A DNA stretch of 64,000 bases, from assembly GCA_016790165.1 (NCBI GenBank), contig JAEUPL010000013.1:62001-126000 (forward strand). The letters run 5' to 3'. Each line of letters opens with the position of its first letter. Position 1 is the stretch's first letter. Positions 1-8,329 of this stretch are shown one piece after another. The notes below the pieces were generated by a model. It did not search any database. It was not told where the DNA came from and saw nothing but the letters and a program-made list of their open reading frames with translations. Source of the stretch: Burkholderiales bacterium. GTDB taxonomy: Bacteria > Pseudomonadota > Gammaproteobacteria > Burkholderiales > Casimicrobiaceae. The translations under genes were made by a program, and so were the position numbers.

Positions 1-2
1 CC

Positions 3-380
3 CGCACCGAATTCATCGAGTTGATCGCGGCCTGCGACGTGCTGCTCGACCCGTTTCCGGTGGGCGGCGGAATCAGCACCTGGGACGCGCTTGCGGCAGG
101 CACGCCCGTCGTGACCTGCCCGGGGGATCATCTGCGCAGTCGTTTTGCAGCCGCAGCGCTCGTTGCAGCCGGGGCCAGCGAGGTGATCGCCTCATCCGTC
201 GCAGATTACGTACGGCTGGTCCGCGACCTGCTGACGGACAAGGCGCTGGCGTATCGTCTGCGCGAGCGCATCGCAACCGCAGCGCCCGCGATTTACGCTG
301 ATCGCACTGCGGTCGAGGGCTGGGTGCGCGCGCTGCGCGGGGCGTGCGCTACGCCGTCGCCACCTTCGAGTGCCACTTGA
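3..380 (+). CDS. C-terminal part of a SPINDLY-type O-GlcNAc transferase family protein (5' end outside window)
   Basis: The frame is open from the left edge to the TGA at 378-380, giving the last 125 or so residues. The stretch DPFPVGGGISTWDALAAG, followed by GTPVVTCPGDHLRSRFAAA, resembles the nucleotide-sugar binding end of GT41 (SPINDLY/OGT-like) glycosyltransferases, where a glycine-rich turn precedes an acidic helix and a GxPVVT strand. Such proteins usually carry TPR repeats upstream and transfer a sugar to protein Ser/Thr; substrate and repeats cannot be seen here. Another GT-B glycosyltransferase is possible. The gene stands apart in orientation from the minus-strand genes that follow. 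Confidence 0.7.
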   Translation, partial: RTEFIELIAACDVLLDPFPVGGGISTWDALAAGTPVVTCPGDHLRSRFAAAALVAAGASEVIASSVADYVRLVRDLLTDKALAYRLRERIATAAPAIYADRTAVEGWVRALRGACATPSPPSSAT

Positions 381-408
381 CACCCGCCCCGTTCCCTCGG
401 AACGGCCC

Positions 409-2808
409 CTAGAAACTCAAACTCGCCATCGGAATGGGAGTGGTGTTGGATAGCGCCGGACGCGCGGCTTCGAGCGACCTTGGCGCGATGGGCTCACTCG
501 GGCTGCTTACCCAGTAGAACACGCGGCCACCGTTGTAGGGCATCGTCCGGTAGATCGGAAACAGTTGCGCGTTGAGCGTGCCTGCTTCGTCGTTGTAGTG
601 AAAGCGGCGCGTATATGCGAGCAATTCCGGCGGATCGCCCGGTGGGTAGTCATAGATGCCGTTTTGCGTGGTCGCATCGTCAAGATCGCCCAGCGCCACC
701 AGCACCGATTGACGAGCGTAGGGCAGCGATGCGGTTTGCGCCAGCAGGGTGCCGTTCCGGTTGCGCAGTTCAAAGACCTCCGACCTCGGAAGGTAGCAGG
801 AGATTTGGCTGATTGGGTTGAGCGCGTCCAGCGTCAACGTACCGTCGCTGCGCGTGTAGCGGCAATCACACTGGGAGATGAGCGATTGATTCGAGTTAAC
901 CTGAGAGCGCGTGTAGAACTGCTGGTTGATCAGGATATTGTCGGATTCGTTCACGAAGCGCAGTACCGATGGCGCGGACAGTTGCCGCGTTGCGACGACC
1001 ACGGCGTCGGTTTCGGCGCCCAGTGCGCCCCGGTAGACGAGTTGCAGGCGAATATTCCAGGCATTCACCGGGATGAGGTTGGCCGAGAAGTCCAGCACAA
1101 TTTCCCGCTCGGCGTCCGCAGCGAGGGTCAGGCCACCTGCCAGCGGGGCAGACATCACCATCTCTTCCACCGGCTCGGTGCCGCCAGCGTAGAGGCAGGC
1201 CGTCTTTTGGCCGCTCGAGTAAATGTTGAGCTCCGTAGCATCGCCGGTCCAGTCGGTCGTGTAGCAGCTGTTGCGCGAGAACTTCACCACACCGACCAGC
1301 GTGCCTCCAGCCATGCTTTGCGCCGAGCCATTGATCGCCGCTGTGGTGTTTTTTACCTTCAGCTTCAGCTTGCGGAAGCCACAGGCATCCTTGCAAATCG
1401 CGCCTGGATCGCCGCCATCAATCAAGCCATAGAGGCCATCCGCGCCGAGGCTGATCTGCATCTCACCGCGAAAGAAATAGTTGATCAAGCCTGCGCTGTA
1501 TTCCACCGCTTTGGGGATCAGTTTTCGCGCGGCGTCGTCGTAGGTGAAGTAGTTCTGCTGGAAGGCGCCAGAGCCGCCATACGTGCCGGCTGGCCGCAGT
1601 AGCAACTGCGAAAACGCCGATACCGACGTGGTGCGTGCCGCCGGGTCAACCTCGGTGCCCATGAAGCGCATCTTGCAATTGGCCAGACTTCCGCCGCAGA
1701 GGATGACGCGAACGTTTTCGCTCTGATCGGGAGGTAGCAGATCGGCCACGGGGACGTCGTTGAACACCTGCGACGGGCGCGGGAACGGCAAACCACTGGC
1801 GGGTTGAATGACGTTCGTTGTGGCGAAGGGGTTGATGCGGTAGTCCTTGCCTGCCGAGGTGAAATTGGTGCTGGTGTAGGCGGCCATTCCCTCGTTCGCC
1901 AGCATGGGGCGCGACGGATTGGTGGTGAACAGGCTGTCGTTGGTGTTGGCATTCCAGAATTCACGGGGCAGACCAAACATCATGGGGGTTGTAGCGGTCA
2001 TCGCGAGCGCCTGGACGAACTGGAAGCGATTGGGCGACTCCATGTGCGTCTCGTACCCGCTCGGCCGGTACAGGCCAAAGTACTGGCAAAGGGTCGCACT
2101 GCAGTGCTGGTCGTTGCGTGTGTGTTGCGGAGAGGCCATGTCCTGCAGATGATGCGATACATGACCGAGGGCCTGGAAGGTGAGGCCCCAATTCAACTCC
2201 CGGTTTGCTTTTGTCGTCGACGTCAGCGCGCGGTGGAAGTAGTCCCGCGCATCCATCCACGTGAAGTGGTTTTGCCCGGTGTTGCCATCAGGCATGGCGT
2301 TGCGCATGAGCATCCAGTGCAGCGAACTTGGGCCCGGTTGGATGATGCCGATGCTTAGTCCTTCACCGTTGTCTTGCGGGTTGTAGAAGTGGGCAAGCGG
2401 GCGCTTGCCGGGCGCCTCAGTATCTTCGAAGCAGGCACCATAGCGGAACAGCTGCGAGACCGTCAGTTTGGCTCCGCCGGCTGCGTTCCAGTTGGGTTGT
2501 GAAATGCTCGGGTCTTGCTGCGCGAGCACGTTGGTGGTGACAATTTCGAATGGATCGCCGCGCACCGACCCGAAGCAGTAGGGGATCGGCCCCTGGCCGG
2601 GATTCAACGGAAATGTCTGATTCGAATCAAAGATGCTCAGTTTCTTCAATCCTAGCTTCGCCTGCTTCGGGAAGCCAGCCACGTCCGGAAACCCCATGCT
2701 GGCCGCCATCTGCGTGAGATCGGCATGATTGTTGATCTCGTACGCGTACAGCGTCGGCGCTGCCAAGAGCAGGCTGGCAATCAGTGTTCGGGCGATGATG
2801 GGATGCAT
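409..2808 (-). CDS. Exported protein with a phospholipase C / P1-nuclease-like region
   Basis: The product has about 799 residues. The start at 2808 is preferred over the upstream ATG at 2862 because it gives a clean signal peptide (MHPIIARTLIASLLLAAPTL, cleaved near AYA) and begins just past the stop of the upstream gene. Around residues 205-230 the segment FQALGHVSHHLQDMASPQHT has the His-rich helix plus D-x3-P-x-H pattern of the zinc-dependent phospholipase C / S1-P1 nuclease fold, so a metal-dependent phosphodiesterase is a plausible inference. The last 400 residues look like beta-rich extracellular domains without a recognised signature; several Cys suggest disulfides. Substrate unknown. 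Confidence 0.6.
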   Translation of the reverse strand: MHPIIARTLIASLLLAAPTLYAYEINNHADLTQMAASMGFPDVAGFPKQAKLGLKKLSIFDSNQTFPLNPGQGPIPYCFGSVRGDPFEIVTTNVLAQQDPSISQPNWNAAGGAKLTVSQLFRYGACFEDTEAPGKRPLAHFYNPQDNGEGLSIGIIQPGPSSLHWMLMRNAMPDGNTGQNHFTWMDARDYFHRALTSTTKANRELNWGLTFQALGHVSHHLQDMASPQHTRNDQHCSATLCQYFGLYRPSGYETHMESPNRFQFVQALAMTATTPMMFGLPREFWNANTNDSLFTTNPSRPMLANEGMAAYTSTNFTSAGKDYRINPFATTNVIQPASGLPFPRPSQVFNDVPVADLLPPDQSENVRVILCGGSLANCKMRFMGTEVDPAARTTSVSAFSQLLLRPAGTYGGSGAFQQNYFTYDDAARKLIPKAVEYSAGLINYFFRGEMQISLGADGLYGLIDGGDPGAICKDACGFRKLKLKVKNTTAAINGSAQSMAGGTLVGVVKFSRNSCYTTDWTGDATELNIYSSGQKTACLYAGGTEPVEEMVMSAPLAGGLTLAADAEREIVLDFSANLIPVNAWNIRLQLVYRGALGAETDAVVVATRQLSAPSVLRFVNESDNILINQQFYTRSQVNSNQSLISQCDCRYTRSDGTLTLDALNPISQISCYLPRSEVFELRNRNGTLLAQTASLPYARQSVLVALGDLDDATTQNGIYDYPPGDPPELLAYTRRFHYNDEAGTLNAQLFPIYRTMPYNGGRVFYWVSSPSEPIAPRSLEAARPALSNTTPIPMASLSF

Positions 2809-2813
2809 GGGCT

Positions 2814-3662
2814 TCACGGACGGCGTCCTACAAATACCTGAACCGGACTGGCGCATTTCCACGCCGCCGGATCTTGTCTATATTGCTGCAATAGCCGGTC
2901 AACTGCAGACCGGGTGAGGAAGTCGACGAACGGCATCGGGTGTGGGCGACCGCTGCGGAGGTAACCGTCGGCGTCGCGATCGGTCTCAGGCACCGTGCGA
3001 CGGATGATCCCAAGCAATTCCTCGTGGAGAGCGCGGAGCACCGGCGCATAGCTCTCCCAGCCGCAATCACCGAGCATCGACACCCCCATGCTTGCGGCGC
3101 GCAGCGACTGGTACCGCTCCAGCTCGGAGCTCGCGAGAGCCAGCTCGTGCGGTGCATCTGTCCAGTCGATGCGCTCGTGGGCACCGGCGTTGCGACTGAA
3201 CGCGTCGGCTCGCGCGTTGGTTGGATACCACTGCGCAATGGTCTGGAGGCCACGCAGGTCGGTGCGATACCCTGGCTTGAAGACAGCGATCACCGGGAAA
3301 CGGTCGCGACGCACTCCAGGGGGCGCCTTCGCCTGCTGCCAACCGGGAACAATAAAGAGGCCCGTCTCGTTGGTCGTGACGGCGAAACTACGTAATTGCT
3401 CCGCAGTTACGTGTCCACCACCCAGTGACCCCGCAGCGGTCGCGTAGTAGCCGTATACGAGGGCGCCGGAAATCGGTGCTTTCGTCGTGGCATCAATGAT
3501 TTTTCCGCTGACCGTCGGCTCAACAATCGCTGCCGTGGACGCGCCTGCACCCATCACTCCCAGGCAAGCCGCGAGCGCAAGCGCCGCGCGATTGCTGGGC
3601 GTGCCGCGTCGCGTCGCGCGGCGGCGAACTCGGAGGACAAGACGCGAAAAAGGGGCACGCAC
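2814..3662 (-). CDS. Exported protein with a carboxypeptidase-regulatory-like domain
   Basis: The product has 282 residues. It begins with a very basic n-region and a hydrophobic segment (ALALAACLGVMGAGAS), consistent with export. Residues 47-130 (VSGKIIDATTKAPISGALVY ... FIVPGW) have the pattern of the transthyretin/carboxypeptidase-regulatory-like beta domain, common in extracellular carbohydrate- or peptide-interacting proteins. The rest has no family I recognise and lacks a visible catalytic motif. It ends 5 nt before the start of the phospholipase-like gene and begins 10 nt after the dockerin-like gene ends, so the three probably form one operon of secreted proteins. Confidence 0.6.
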   Translation of the reverse strand: MRAPFSRLVLRVRRRATRRGTPSNRAALALAACLGVMGAGASTAAIVEPTVSGKIIDATTKAPISGALVYGYYATAAGSLGGGHVTAEQLRSFAVTTNETGLFIVPGWQQAKAPPGVRRDRFPVIAVFKPGYRTDLRGLQTIAQWYPTNARADAFSRNAGAHERIDWTDAPHELALASSELERYQSLRAASMGVSMLGDCGWESYAPVLRALHEELLGIIRRTVPETDRDADGYLRSGRPHPMPFVDFLTRSAVDRLLQQYRQDPAAWKCASPVQVFVGRRP

Positions 3663-3672
3663 CGCGGCGCCT

Positions 3673-4449
3673 CTACATCGAGTCCACGCGCCAACTACCG
3701 TCGGCCATGCGCAGCAAGGTCACCAGATGCACTAGGCGTTGCCCAGTGGTGCTTCCGATGACCGGCACGCTGACCCAGTACTCCGCGATGTCGTTTTGCA
3801 CCAGTCGCGGCACCAGTTGACTGTAGCTGGCAATGAGCGCGGGCAAGTCTGTCGCGATTGCAGTGAGCGCGTCGGCATAATTTTCGACGGCCGTGTCGGT
3901 CATGTATTGCTTGGCGGCATTCACTCCCGCTGCGGTGCCAAGCGCGAGCTGCGCATTCATCGCATTCCACACCGTAATGCCGACCTGTGGATCCGGGCCG
4001 ACGACGCAGCCATTGTCCAGGAAGGCCTGGAGTTCCGCCCCAGTTTTTCGAACGGCATTCGCTGTTGCGGTGTACCCGGACATCAGTGCGTCACCGCGGA
4101 AACCGAACAGGTGGCGCGCGATGACAATGATGTCAATCGTTGAGATCACGCCATCGCCATCAACGTCCAGCCCGAGTCCGACCGACTGGAGGTAGGTCGC
4201 CACGTCGGAATCCGTTGCTCCCGGGTGCACCGCATTGGTGACACGGCTCGGCCCGGACAAGCCGCGCAAGGTGCGCAGCAGAATCAGGGCGTCGGTCGTC
4301 CCGGTTGCGGTGGACGGACCATGCTGGTCGGCGTTGAAATTGCACGCCGCATGAATCGTCGGCGTCGCCGCGAGCAACGTGAGCGTGGCCAACACGGTAG
4401 CCATGCGGTGAGGCAGACGCTTTGGGAATCGCAATCGACAGTCGTGCAT
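3673..4449 (-). CDS. Exported dockerin-type-I-like calcium-binding protein
   Basis: The product has 258 residues, with a signal peptide (ATVLATLTLLAATPTIHAA). Residues 35-115 hold two copies of a dockerin-like calcium loop and helix: a degenerate first copy (CNFNADQHGPSTATGTTDAL) and a well-formed second copy (DVDGDGVISTIDIIVIARHL, with Asp at loop positions 1, 3 and 5). In clostridia such pairs bind cohesins; in proteobacteria, isolated dockerin-like proteins occur without cellulosomes and their partner is unknown. The remaining 140 residues resemble no family I know. It is the first gene of the three-gene exported set running to 409. Confidence 0.6.
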   Translation of the reverse strand: MHDCRLRFPKRLPHRMATVLATLTLLAATPTIHAACNFNADQHGPSTATGTTDALILLRTLRGLSGPSRVTNAVHPGATDSDVATYLQSVGLGLDVDGDGVISTIDIIVIARHLFGFRGDALMSGYTATANAVRKTGAELQAFLDNGCVVGPDPQVGITVWNAMNAQLALGTAAGVNAAKQYMTDTAVENYADALTAIATDLPALIASYSQLVPRLVQNDIAEYWVSVPVIGSTTGQRLVHLVTLLRMADGSWRVDSM

Positions 4450-4796
4450 TGGAGGGCTCTAAGAGTTTCGTTTCCGCCCGTGGTGCACGAAGGTGCAGCG
4501 AGCAGAACGCGTTGCCGATTCTACGGAACCAATCGCTGCACCGATACCGCAGCGGACGCAAAGCGATCCGTCTGCGATGTGCGGTGTCGTACAACACACA
4601 AAGACGCTCTGGAATGCCCCTCAATTCAGACTGATCTGAAGCGACGGTGGTGGCCGCAACGATTCACGCAAACCGCGCGTCGTCAGCACGCGTTCAATTT
4701 CGCGTCATCCGACCACGTTGTGGCATGCGGGTGTCAATCCAATGCGAAGCTCGCGCAGATCGCACGCGCGAGGCACCCGCGCGCATGCGCAGTGCA
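4450..4796. other. Intergenic region, nothing identified
   Basis: These 347 bases separate the start of the dockerin-like gene from the end of the FAH gene, both on the minus strand. The stretch should contain the promoter of the exported-protein operon, but I cannot place -35/-10 boxes with confidence. No tRNA, convincing terminator or plausible small gene was seen. Confidence 0.4.
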
Positions 4797-5660
4797 TTAA
4801 CCTGCTTTCGGCGGCGAAAACTTGACGACCGATTGCCTGGCGTCGCCCAGCTTGTCGATGCCGAGGGTGATGACGTCGCCCGCCTTGAGGAAGGTCGCGG
4901 TCGGCTTCTTGCCCATTCCCACACCGGGTGGCGTGCCCGTGGTGATGATATCGCCGGGTTCGAGGGTCATCAGCGTCGAGCAGTACGCAACGATGGTGGC
5001 AACGTCGAAAATCATGGTCTTCGTGTTGCCGGTCTGCTGGCGCACGCCGTTCACATCCAGCCACATGTTGAGTTTTTGCGGGTTGCCCACTTCGTCCGCC
5101 GTCACCAGCCAGGGGCCGATTGGACCGAAAGTGTCGAAGCCCTTGCCCTTGTCCCAGGTCATGCCACGCTCAATCTGCCATTCGCGCTCCGAGACATCGT
5201 TCACGAGGCAGTAGCCGACCACGTGGTTCAGCGCGTCTTTCTTGCTGACGCTGCGGGCGCGGGTGCCGATGACGACGCCGAGCTCCACTTCCCAGTCGGT
5301 TTTGACCGAACCCTTGGGCAACATCACGTCGTCGTTCGGCCCCTGAATGCAGCTCGTCCATTTGTTGAAGACGACCGGCTCTTTCGGAATCGGCAGGTTC
5401 GATTCGGCGGCATGGTCTGCGAAGTTGAGGCCAATCGCCACGAATTTGGCGGGGCGCGCAATCGGCGGGCCAAGACGGGTCTTGGGCTTCACCAACGGCA
5501 GCTTGGCCGGATTGATTTTCGCGATCTTGGCCAGCACCTTGGCGGTCAGGTGCTCGCCATCCCAGTCGCTGATGAGATCAACGACCGAGCGGACGTTGCC
5601 ATCCGCGTCGATGATGCCGGGCTTTTCCTGCCCGGGTTTGCCGTAACGTACTAGTTTCAT
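4797..5660 (-). CDS. Fumarylacetoacetate hydrolase family protein, possibly 2,4-diketo-3-deoxy-L-fuconate hydrolase
   Basis: The product has 287 residues, the usual size for FAH-family enzymes, which cleave C-C bonds of diketo acids with a divalent metal. Family features are visible: KFVAIGLNFADHAAE, then VFNKWTSCIQGPND, the acidic metal-binding DWEVELGVVIG, and the C-terminal GDIITTGTPPGVGMGKKP. The next gene upstream encodes an SDR dehydrogenase resembling 2-keto-3-deoxy-L-fuconate dehydrogenase; in Xanthomonas and Burkholderia such a pair performs the last steps of non-phosphorylative L-fucose degradation, yielding pyruvate and lactate. The family is established; the substrate is an inference from that pairing. 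Confidence 0.85.
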   Translation of the reverse strand: MKLVRYGKPGQEKPGIIDADGNVRSVVDLISDWDGEHLTAKVLAKIAKINPAKLPLVKPKTRLGPPIARPAKFVAIGLNFADHAAESNLPIPKEPVVFNKWTSCIQGPNDDVMLPKGSVKTDWEVELGVVIGTRARSVSKKDALNHVVGYCLVNDVSEREWQIERGMTWDKGKGFDTFGPIGPWLVTADEVGNPQKLNMWLDVNGVRQQTGNTKTMIFDVATIVAYCSTLMTLEPGDIITTGTPPGVGMGKKPTATFLKAGDVITLGIDKLGDARQSVVKFSPPKAG

Positions 5661-5676
5661 TGCTTCTCTCCGAAAA

Positions 5677-5878
5677 AGGACGACGCGCCTTCGGCGCTAG
5701 GACGACGGCCAGCTTCGCGGCCTAGGACGGGACCGAACTAGAACAGAACAGACAGGACAAAAGGAAAATACTTTGCGCACCTGATTGGCCAACATCAAAC
5801 AAGACACACTGCCCACCTTTGCGTCATTCGTCCTAGGCGCGAAGCGCCGTCGTCCTAGCGCCGCAGGCGCGTCGTCCT
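5677..5878. repeat. Large inverted repeat between the FAH and SDR genes
   Basis: A 30-base arm at 5677-5706 (AGGACGACGCGCC...) is the reverse complement of 5849-5878 with a single mismatch. Similarity extends inward (GGCCTAGGACGG near 5722-5732 against CGTCCTAGGCGCGAAGC near 5829-5845). Each arm also contains smaller GC hairpins. In the mRNA the arms could fold into a stem of about 50 bp enclosing an A/T-richer loop with the FAH leader. The CGTCCTAG and CGTCATTCGTCCT words recur near 15950, 19380, 19490 and 24510, so this belongs to a dispersed repeat family. Confidence 0.75.
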
Positions 5879-5891
5879 CGATTTGACGCAG

Positions 5892-6632
5892 TCAAATCGT
5901 AATCCCGCCATCAATCATGTAGGCGTTTCCTGTTGCGAACGCTGATTCATCCGAGGCGAGAAAAACGACCAGTGGCGCAATTTCTTCTGCTTTCGCTAGG
6001 CGCCCCATGGGCTGACGCGACACAAACATCTTGCGCGCCTCGTCGATGTCACCCAATGCCGCCATGCGATCATGCAGCGACGGCGTATCGACCGTGCCGG
6101 GGCACACGGCATTGCAACGAATGCCGCCCTTCACGTAGTCCGCCGCAACACTTTTGGTCATGCCGATGACGGCAGCCTTGGTGGCGCCGTAGACAAAGCG
6201 GTTCGGCAGCCCCTTGATACTGCCGCAGACGCTGGCCATATTGATGATGGATCCGCCACCGTTGGCCACCATGCGCGGCAACGCCGCCTGTATCACCTTG
6301 AATGGGGCGCGAACGTTCAGATTGAACGAAAAATCCCAATCCTCGTCATGCGTCTCCATGATCGTGCCCTGATGCACGAAACCGGCGCAGTTGAAGAGAA
6401 TGTTGAGCGGCGGCAGGCCTTCGATGGTGAACTTGATCTGCAAGTCGTCAAGGACATCCAGTTTTTGCGCCACGATGCCCGGGTGGTCGTTGAGCGACTC
6501 CAGCAGTTTGAGGTTCACATCGGTGGCATAGACCGTGGCGCCTTCGTTTGCCATCGCCAGCGCGGACGCCCGGCCGATGCCTTGCCCGGCGGCGGTGACC
6601 AGCGCCACCTTGCCTTTGAGTCTGTCTCCCAT
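5892..6632 (-). CDS. SDR-family dehydrogenase, probable 2-keto-3-deoxy-L-fuconate dehydrogenase
   Basis: The product has 246 residues and is a classical short-chain dehydrogenase: the Rossmann motif TAAGQGIG at residues 13-20, NCAG at 81-84, a catalytic Ser near 134, and Y148-x3-K152 (YGATK). The ATG at 6632 is preferred to the upstream one at 6704 because it follows an AGAGGATC ribosome-binding sequence and starts right before the cofactor fold. The sequence resembles the DHRS6/BDH2-like group that includes bacterial 2-keto-3-deoxy-L-fuconate dehydrogenase, which makes the diketo acid cleaved by the FAH protein downstream. The large inverted repeat at 5677-5878 lies between the two genes. 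A different hydroxy-acid substrate is possible. Confidence 0.8.
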   Translation of the reverse strand: MGDRLKGKVALVTAAGQGIGRASALAMANEGATVYATDVNLKLLESLNDHPGIVAQKLDVLDDLQIKFTIEGLPPLNILFNCAGFVHQGTIMETHDEDWDFSFNLNVRAPFKVIQAALPRMVANGGGSIINMASVCGSIKGLPNRFVYGATKAAVIGMTKSVAADYVKGGIRCNAVCPGTVDTPSLHDRMAALGDIDEARKMFVSRQPMGRLAKAEEIAPLVVFLASDESAFATGNAYMIDGGITI

Positions 6633-6781
6633 GTGATCCTCTGATTGTTGTTCGCAGGTCGGCTGCCACCACGCCGCATGGCGACCAGGCACACCCTCGC
6701 GCATCGGTACCGATCACGCGGTAGCAGCCGATTATAGGAACGACGTAGCATTAGCAACTCGACAGATTTCGCTTGATTAAC

Positions 6782-8329
6782 ATGCATTCCGCGAGCCCGC
6801 CGCCCTTCGCAACGCCGACGATTCGCCTGCATCCCGCCGACGACGTCGTGATCGCTCGTGTTCAGCTGATGTCCGGGGCGACGCTCGCCAGCGAAGGCGT
6901 CACGGTGAAAGGGATGATTCCGCCAGGGCACAAGGTGGCAACGCGGAACATCGCTGTCGGCGCCCCGGTTCGCCGGTACAACCAGATCATTGGTTTCGCC
7001 AGCAAACCCATCGCGGCCGGCGAGCATGTGCACGTCAACAACCTTGCGATGCGCGATTTCGAACGCGACTACGCGTTTTCGGTCGACGTCCGCCCGGTCG
7101 CGCCCGCGGTCACGCCAGCGATGTTTCTCGGTATTCAGCGCGCGGATGGTCGAGTCGCCACGCGGAATTACATCGGCCTGCTCTCCACGGTGAACTGCTC
7201 AGCGACGGTTTGCAAGCTCATCGCCGACCATTTCCGGCCCGGACCCAACTCGCCACTCAACGCCTTCCCGAATGTCGACGGCGTGGTTGCCATTACGCAC
7301 TCGGTGGGCTGCGGCATGGATGTCCATGGCGAAGGCATGGCCCTTCTGCGCCGTACGCTCGCCGGTTATGCGCGGCACGCTAACTTTCACTCGGCGTTGG
7401 TGATTGGCCTCGGCTGCGAGGGTAACCAGATCTCCAGCTTCAAGGCGGCAGAAGGTCTGGACGATGGCCCCACGCTGCACAGCTACAACCTGCAGGACGC
7501 GGGCGGTACAGGCAAGGCCGTTGCCAAAGGTATCGCACTGGTCAACGAATTGCTGATTGAAGCCAACAAGGTCTCGCGCCAGCCGGTCTCCGCCGAGCAT
7601 CTCACCGTGGGCTTGCAATGCGGCGGAAGCGACGGCTACAGTGGTATCAGTGCCAATCCCGCGCTCGGCGCAGCGGTGGATTTGCTGGTGGCGCATGGTG
7701 GCACCGCGATCCTTTCGGAGACGCCGGAAATCTATGGCGCCGAGCACCTGCTGACGCGCCGTGCCGTATCGCGCGAAGTCGGTGAAAAGCTCGTGGCGCG
7801 CATCAAGTGGTGGGAAGAATACACGGCGCGACTCAAAGGCGAGATGAACAACAACCCGAGTCCAGGCAACAAGGCGGGCGGGCTCACGACCATTCTCGAG
7901 AAGTCACTCGGTGCGGTGGCCAAGGGCGGCACCACACCGCTGGTGGATGTGTACGAATACGCGCAGGCGGTGCGCCAGCACGGCTTTGTGTACATGGACA
8001 CACCGGGCTACGACCCGGTCAGCGCGACCGGGCAGGTTGCCGGTGGCGCCAACCTGATCTGCTTCACCACCGGCCGCGGCTCGGCTTACGGCTGCAAACC
8101 GTCTCCCTCGCTCAAACTGGCCACCAACAACGCGCTGTGGTCACGCCAGGAAGAGGATATCGACATCAACTGCGGCGATATCGTCGACGCGGGCGTGTCC
8201 ATCGCGGACAAAGGCCGCGAAATATTCGAACATATGCTCGCCACCGCGTCGGGGCAACCCAGCAAAAGCGAGCGCTGGGGCTATGGTGCTGACGAATTTG
8301 TGCCCTGGTACATCGGGGCCGTGATGTAG
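6782..8329 (+). CDS. UxaA-family sugar-acid dehydratase (altronate/galactarate dehydratase-like)
   Basis: The product has about 515 residues. It has an N-terminal SAF-like domain (residues 15-95) followed by the UxaA core, with Cys residues likely to serve as iron ligands in the segments NCSATVC, SVGCGMD, LQCGGSDGYSG and YGCKPSP. UxaA-type enzymes dehydrate altronate or related aldonates to 2-keto-3-deoxy acids. Its divergent pairing with the SDR and FAH genes suggests it supplies the 2-keto-3-deoxy acid of that pathway. A TTG at 6773 is also in frame; ATG at 6782 is preferred although no strong ribosome-binding site is visible. The stop overlaps the GTG start of the exporter adaptor gene (TAGTG). 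Confidence 0.85.
   Translation: MHSASPPPFATPTIRLHPADDVVIARVQLMSGATLASEGVTVKGMIPPGHKVATRNIAVGAPVRRYNQIIGFASKPIAAGEHVHVNNLAMRDFERDYAFSVDVRPVAPAVTPAMFLGIQRADGRVATRNYIGLLSTVNCSATVCKLIADHFRPGPNSPLNAFPNVDGVVAITHSVGCGMDVHGEGMALLRRTLAGYARHANFHSALVIGLGCEGNQISSFKAAEGLDDGPTLHSYNLQDAGGTGKAVAKGIALVNELLIEANKVSRQPVSAEHLTVGLQCGGSDGYSGISANPALGAAVDLLVAHGGTAILSETPEIYGAEHLLTRRAVSREVGEKLVARIKWWEEYTARLKGEMNNNPSPGNKAGGLTTILEKSLGAVAKGGTTPLVDVYEYAQAVRQHGFVYMDTPGYDPVSATGQVAGGANLICFTTGRGSAYGCKPSPSLKLATNNALWSRQEEDIDINCGDIVDAGVSIADKGREIFEHMLATASGQPSKSERWGYGADEFVPWYIGAVM

Noticed and set aside
565-1602. Long plus-strand frame opposite the phospholipase-like gene
   Set aside because: It lacks a family resemblance and is the antisense shadow of a gene with a signal peptide and conserved motifs; GC-rich codon bias produces such shadows throughout the window.
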